This document shows, piece by piece, positions 59,894 through 64,000 of a DNA stretch of 64,000 nt. The notes beneath the pieces are model-generated. The model had not been told where the DNA came from. It ran no database searches and was given only the letters and a program-made list of their open reading frames with translations. The position numbers and the translations under genes were made by a program. This stretch comes from a bacterium (GTDB lineage: Bacteria; Chloroflexota; Dormibacteria; Dormibacterales; Dormibacteraceae). The stretch's first letter is position 1. Each line of letters starts with the position of its first letter. The DNA lies in assembly GCA_004299235.1 (NCBI GenBank), contig SCQL01000031.1:186001-250000 (forward strand). Direction: 5' to 3'.

Positions 59894-62800
59894 ATGCCCC
59901 CCTCGCTACGCCGTTCACGCCTTGCCTGGCCCGGGGAGGTCCCCGCCAACCGGGCCGCCTGCGGGATGGGCTTTGTCGCCACCCCGCGGCTCGGCCACGA
60001 AGCGGTGGCGCTGGGCGTCCAGGCGCTCGCCCGTCTTTCGCATCGAGGAGGGCTCGATGCGGACGGCAAGAGCGGCGACGGCGCGGGCCTCCTGATCCAG
60101 GTCCCCCATCGACTGCTCGGCGGGGAGTTCGCCGTGGCCGCGCTGTTCGCTTGGGACGAGCGCGCCAGGACCCTGGTCGCCGACGCCGTCGCGGGCTGCG
60201 GGCTGCGGCTGCTGGACTGGCGGCAGGTCCCCGTCGACCCGGGCACCCTGGGCGAGCGGGCGCGCGCCACGATGCCGGCGGTCTGGCACGGCCTCATCGA
60301 AAAACCGAGCTTCGACCCCGACGAATGGGAGCGGCGCCTCTACCTCGCCCGGCGCCGAGCGGAAACGCGGGCCCAGGACGAGCGCGTGCTCATGTACCTG
60401 AGCTCGTGCTCGAGCCGCACGCTCGTTTACAAGGGCTTGATGGCGGGCACGCGCCTGGCTGATTTCTACTCCGACCTGCAGGACCGCGCGTGCGAGAGCC
60501 GCCTGGCCGTCTTCCACCAGCGCTACTCGACGAACACGATGCCCGACTGGCGGCTGGCGCAGCCGTTTCGCATGCTCGCCCACAACGGCGAGATCAACAC
60601 CATCACCGGCAACCGCGCGTGGATGCGGGCACGGGAGCCGGAGCTCGAGCCCGAATTGCGGGGCGTCGTGTGGCCCGAAGGCTCGGACTCCGCTGCGCTC
60701 GACAACGCGCTCGAGCTGCTGGTGCGGCGAGGCTGGGAGGTGTCGGAGGCGCTGATGAGCCTGGTCCCCGATGCGTGGGAGGGACGCGGCGACCTCGCCG
60801 CCGCGGTGCGCGACTTCTACCGCTACCAGTCCGTCCGCTTCGAGCCGTGGGACGGGCCCGCGGCGCTGGTCTTCAGCGACGGCGACGTCGTGGGCGCGGC
60901 GCTCGACCGCAACGGCCTTCGCCCGCTCCGATGGCAACGCACCAGGGAGGGCATGGTCGCCGCGGCCTCGGAAGCCGGCGTGGTCACCATGGCTCCGGAC
61001 GCGGTGGTCGAGCGTGGACGGCTCGGTCCCGGTCAGATGCTGCTCGTGGACACGCGTGACGGATCGCTGCTGCGCGACGCCGACGCCAAGCAGCGCGCCG
61101 CCTCGCGGCACGACTACGGTCTGCTCGCCGACCGCGTCCTGGTGCCGGTCGAGCGCCGCCATATCGAAGTCGAGACGCCCGGCGACCTCGCGGCGCAGCA
61201 GCGGCTGCACGGCTGGGGCTCCGAGGACGTCAAGTTCGTCGTCGGCGCCATGGCCGAGACCGGCACCGAGGCGGTTTACTCGATGGGCGACGACATCCCG
61301 ATCGCCGCGCTGGGCCGCACGCCGCGCCGACTGTACGGCTATCTGCGGCAGCGCTTCGCGCAGGTGACCAACCCGGCCATCGATCCCCTCCGAGAGAAGG
61401 CGGTGATGTCCCTGCGCACGCTGCTCGGCCCGCGGCGCGGCACGCTGCAACCGGAAGGCGGGACCGACCACGAGCTTCGCCGTCAGCATCACCCGGCGGT
61501 GCCGGGCACGGCGGGTGCGGCGGTGGTTGGGGCCCGCGCGGCCGCCGCCAGGGGGCACTCCCCCGCCTCTGACGCACGCCTGCTCGAGCTCGATTCCCCG
61601 GTATTGGGCGCGGCCGAGCTGGCCCGAGTGCTCGAAGAGGCCACCGTGCTGGACGCCACCTACTCGCCCGACGAGTCGCTGCACGATGCCCTGCTCCGGC
61701 TGTGCCGCGAGGCCGACGGGGTCGACGGCGTGATCGCGCTCAGCGACCGCCGGGCAGGGCCCTCACGGCTTCCGGTGCCGATGGTGCTGGCGGCCGGCGC
61801 CGTCCACGAGCACCTGCTCGTTCGCGGTGAGCGGATGGCCAAAGACCTGGTCGCCATCGCCGGTGACGCCGTCGACGTCCACGATGTCGCCTGTCTCATC
61901 ACGGTCGGCGCCACGGCGGTCCACCCTTACCTCGCGCTCGCGACCGCCGGGCCCGCGGGCGAAGCCCTCTACCGCAAAGCGCTCGACGCGGGGCTGCTCA
62001 AGGTCATGGCGAAGATGGGCATTTCATGCGTCGCGAGCTACCGGGGCGCCGAGGTCATCGAGGCACTCGGGCTGGGCGCCGAGGTGATGGAGCTCTGCTT
62101 CCCGGCCGTACCCTCCCGCATCGGCGGCGTCGACCTCGCCGACATCGAGCGTATGGCTCGCGCGCGACACGAGAGCGAGACCGGCGTCCCGGACCACGGC
62201 CGGGTCCGTTTCCGCAAGGCCGGCGAGCACCACGCGTACAACCCTCTCGCGGTACGCGCGGCGCAGAAAGCCGCGCAGACCGGCGACCACGAGGCGTACC
62301 GCGAGTGGCGGCGCCTTTCGAGCATGGGCCGGCCGCAGTCCCTGCGGGAGCTGATGCGAATCCAAGAGAGCGCGCGGCGGCTCCCACTCGAGGACGTCGA
62401 GCCGGCGGGCGAGATCGTCAAGCGCTTCGTCAGCACCGCCATGTCGCTGGGGGCCCTGTCACCCGAGGCGCATGAGGCGCTGGCCGTCGCCATGAACCGA
62501 ATCGGCGCCCGCTCCAACTCGGGCGAAGGCGGCGAAGACCAGGACACCTACGACGACGAGGTCGATCGTCGTGACAACCGCGTCAAGCAGGTCGCCTCGG
62601 CGCGATTCGGCGTCACCCCGCGCTACCTGAAGCGCGCGGACGAGCTGGAGATCAAGATCGCCCAGGGGTCGAAGCCCGGCGAGGGCGGCCAGCTGCCGGG
62701 CATGAAGGTGACGAGTCTCATCGCGCGGCTGCGCCATGCACAGCCTGGCATGCAGCTGATCTCGCCACCGCCCCACCACGACATCTACTCGATCGAAGAT

Positions 62801-64000
62801 CTGGCGCAGCTGATCCACGACCTGAAGACGGTGAACCCACGCGCGCGCATCGGGGTGAAGCTCGTCTCGGAGGCCGGTGTCGGCACCATCGCCGCGGGCG
62901 TGGCCAAGGCGCGCGCCGACTACATCCTCATCTCGGGACACGATGGCGGCACCGGCGCGTCGCCGCTGTCGTCGATCAAGAACGCGGGCGCGCCATGGGA
63001 GGTCGGCCTGGCCGAAGCGCAGCAGGTCCTGGTCTCCAACCGCCTGCGCGAACGGGTCAGCCTGCGCACGGACGGAGGACTGCGCAATGGGCGCGACATC
63101 GTGGTCGCAGCCCTGCTCGGCGCCGAGGAATTCGGTTTCGGGACGGGCGTGCTCGTGGCGCTCGGCTGCGACATGGCGCGCCAGTGCCACCTCAACACCT
63201 GCCCGACCGGAATCGCGACGCAGCGCGAAGACCTGCGAGCCAAGTTCGCCGGCCGCCCCGAGCACGTGATCAACTACCTGTTCCTGATCGCCGAGGAGGT
63301 GCGCGAGCACCTGTCCCGATTGGGTGCGCGCGCGCTCGCGGACGTGGTCGGCCGGGTCGACCTGCTCGAGGCGGAGCCGGACGCGAGCCTCGACCTCTCA
63401 TTCATCCTCGGGGCCACCGACGCGGCGCTCCCCCGGCGCCGCTTTTGGGCTCGCAACGGCGAGCCGCCGGCCCCGGCCCCGCCGAGCGGGCGCATCGACA
63501 ACTCCCACCGGACGGTCGGCGCCGCGCTGGCGACCGGTGAGGCGCGCCACTACCAGGGCAGCGCGGGCCAGAGCTTCGGCGCCTTTCTCGACCAAGGGGT
63601 CGAGCTGACCCTGGCGGGCCAGGCGCAGGACTACGTCGGCAAGGGCATGGGCGGGGGAGTGATCGCGATCCGGCCGTTCGAGGTTGAAGCTTCAGCGTCA
63701 CCGGACCTCTCCCAGAAGCAAGAGGGCATTGCTGACCCGGTGCTGGCCGGGAACACGATCTGTTACGGCGCCACCGGCGGCAAGCTGTTCGTCGCGGGCC
63801 GGGTGGGCGAGCGGTTCTGCGTGCGCAACTCGGGCGCGATCGCGGTCGTCGAAGGCGCCGGCGACCACTTCTGCGAGTACATGACCGGCGGCGTCGCCGT
63901 CGCCCTCGGCCCGGTCGGCTGGAACGCCGGAGCGGGCATGACGGGAGGCGTCGCCTACGTCACCGAGTGGCGCCAGCTCAACGCCGACAGCGTGGTCGCG
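59894..64000 (+). CDS. gltB: Glutamate synthase large subunit GltB, 3' end outside window
   Basis: 1369 residues are visible and the frame runs off the window; the family is about 1500. After a short propeptide the Ntn glutaminase starts at C23 (NRAACGMGF). Downstream are FHQRYSTNTMPDWRLAQPFR and LAHNGEINTITGN, then the FMN-barrel with GEGGEDQ, SVASARFGV-like QVASARFGVTP, KPGEGGQLPG, and the 3Fe-4S ligands C1092, C1098 and C1103 (CDMARQCHLNTCPTG). The final beta-helix is interrupted by a repeat-derived segment (SASPDLSQKQEGIADPV, about residues 1267-1283). Makes glutamate from glutamine and 2-oxoglutarate. Confidence 0.96.
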   Translation, partial: MPPSLRRSRLAWPGEVPANRAACGMGFVATPRLGHEAVALGVQALARLSHRGGLDADGKSGDGAGLLIQVPHRLLGGEFAVAALFAWDERARTLVADAVAGCGLRLLDWRQVPVDPGTLGERARATMPAVWHGLIEKPSFDPDEWERRLYLARRRAETRAQDERVLMYLSSCSSRTLVYKGLMAGTRLADFYSDLQDRACESRLAVFHQRYSTNTMPDWRLAQPFRMLAHNGEINTITGNRAWMRAREPELEPELRGVVWPEGSDSAALDNALELLVRRGWEVSEALMSLVPDAWEGRGDLAAAVRDFYRYQSVRFEPWDGPAALVFSDGDVVGAALDRNGLRPLRWQRTREGMVAAASEAGVVTMAPDAVVERGRLGPGQMLLVDTRDGSLLRDADAKQRAASRHDYGLLADRVLVPVERRHIEVETPGDLAAQQRLHGWGSEDVKFVVGAMAETGTEAVYSMGDDIPIAALGRTPRRLYGYLRQRFAQVTNPAIDPLREKAVMSLRTLLGPRRGTLQPEGGTDHELRRQHHPAVPGTAGAAVVGARAAAARGHSPASDARLLELDSPVLGAAELARVLEEATVLDATYSPDESLHDALLRLCREADGVDGVIALSDRRAGPSRLPVPMVLAAGAVHEHLLVRGERMAKDLVAIAGDAVDVHDVACLITVGATAVHPYLALATAGPAGEALYRKALDAGLLKVMAKMGISCVASYRGAEVIEALGLGAEVMELCFPAVPSRIGGVDLADIERMARARHESETGVPDHGRVRFRKAGEHHAYNPLAVRAAQKAAQTGDHEAYREWRRLSSMGRPQSLRELMRIQESARRLPLEDVEPAGEIVKRFVSTAMSLGALSPEAHEALAVAMNRIGARSNSGEGGEDQDTYDDEVDRRDNRVKQVASARFGVTPRYLKRADELEIKIAQGSKPGEGGQLPGMKVTSLIARLRHAQPGMQLISPPPHHDIYSIEDLAQLIHDLKTVNPRARIGVKLVSEAGVGTIAAGVAKARADYILISGHDGGTGASPLSSIKNAGAPWEVGLAEAQQVLVSNRLRERVSLRTDGGLRNGRDIVVAALLGAEEFGFGTGVLVALGCDMARQCHLNTCPTGIATQREDLRAKFAGRPEHVINYLFLIAEEVREHLSRLGARALADVVGRVDLLEAEPDASLDLSFILGATDAALPRRRFWARNGEPPAPAPPSGRIDNSHRTVGAALATGEARHYQGSAGQSFGAFLDQGVELTLAGQAQDYVGKGMGGGVIAIRPFEVEASASPDLSQKQEGIADPVLAGNTICYGATGGKLFVAGRVGERFCVRNSGAIAVVEGAGDHFCEYMTGGVAVALGPVGWNAGAGMTGGVAYVTEWRQLNADSVVA
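63698..63727. repeat. Palindromic repeat inside gltB
   Basis: TCACCGGACCTCTCCC-AGAAGCA-AGAGGGC is a truncated, drifted copy of unit 2 of malQ, identical over the first 16 bases. It is translated in the same frame as there (SPDLSQKQEGIA against SPDLSPGGEGIG) and lengthens a beta-helix loop by about 12 residues. Confidence 0.7.

Overview
The window is a 64 kb piece of a GC-rich (roughly 70%) bacterial chromosome, almost entirely protein-coding, with short intergenic gaps, many 4-nt stop/start overlaps (GTGA, ATGA, TTGA) and frequent GTG/TTG starts. Markers point to a Terrabacteria-type, probably monoderm, lineage: a MurT/GatD pair that amidates lipid II, a 32-residue bS22/AURKAIP1-like ribosomal peptide of the actinobacterial kind, the ppdK-dnaG-rpoD order, PucR and DUF2079 proteins. 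A Chloroflexota/Dormibacterota/Actinobacteriota relative is likely; the exact phylum is inference. No phage, plasmid, CRISPR array or intact insertion sequence was found.

Layout. 1-7671 (minus): a branched-chain-amino-acid-type ABC uptake operon (binding lipoprotein, two permeases, two ATPases), followed in the same transcript by an M24 peptidase, an acyl-CoA synthetase and a hotdog thioesterase. 7769-9606: a zinc-less MDR oxidoreductase divergent from a GntR regulator. 9645-11266: small hypotheticals and a cytidylate-kinase-like protein. 11343-17373 (minus): ppdK, dnaG, rpoD. 17581-18351: a papain-type protease without signal or propeptide. 18383-24253 (minus): glyS, recO, CNNM/CBS protein, prs and glmU, with a TATAAT promoter and a hairpin just before the glmU start. 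24389-26908: lon. 26814-30239 (minus): gatD, murT, ispE and a gamma-carbonic-anhydrase-like protein. 30290-34481: rpsT, then holA, comEC and comEA on minus. 34547-37581: tRNA-Gln, a lipoprotein and leuS. 37562-41530: EamA, HIT, amidohydrolase and acyl-CoA dehydrogenase genes. 41708-45111: bS22, LemA, phospholipase D lipoprotein, SAM hydrolase, a YedY-like molybdoenzyme and tRNA-Ala. 45253-51734: DUF488, EamA, DUF2079 and metH. 51747-57801: aldehyde dehydrogenase, malQ, acnA. 57820-64000: a tiny zinc-ribbon protein, a PucR regulator and the 5' 4.1 kb of gltB.

Most genes are housekeeping: replication and transcription initiation, aminoacylation, cell-wall precursor and isoprenoid synthesis, central carbon and nitrogen metabolism, DNA uptake. 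The most unusual signal is a family of short GC-rich palindromes related to CCCTCACCGG...GGAGAGGGC. They lie in gaps and also inside reading frames, in frame, in malQ (twice), gltB, acnA and glmU, probably dnaG and perhaps recO. They encode recurring peptides such as SPDLSPGGEGIG in malQ and SPDLSQKQEGIA in gltB, and so behave like protein-tolerated palindromic elements.
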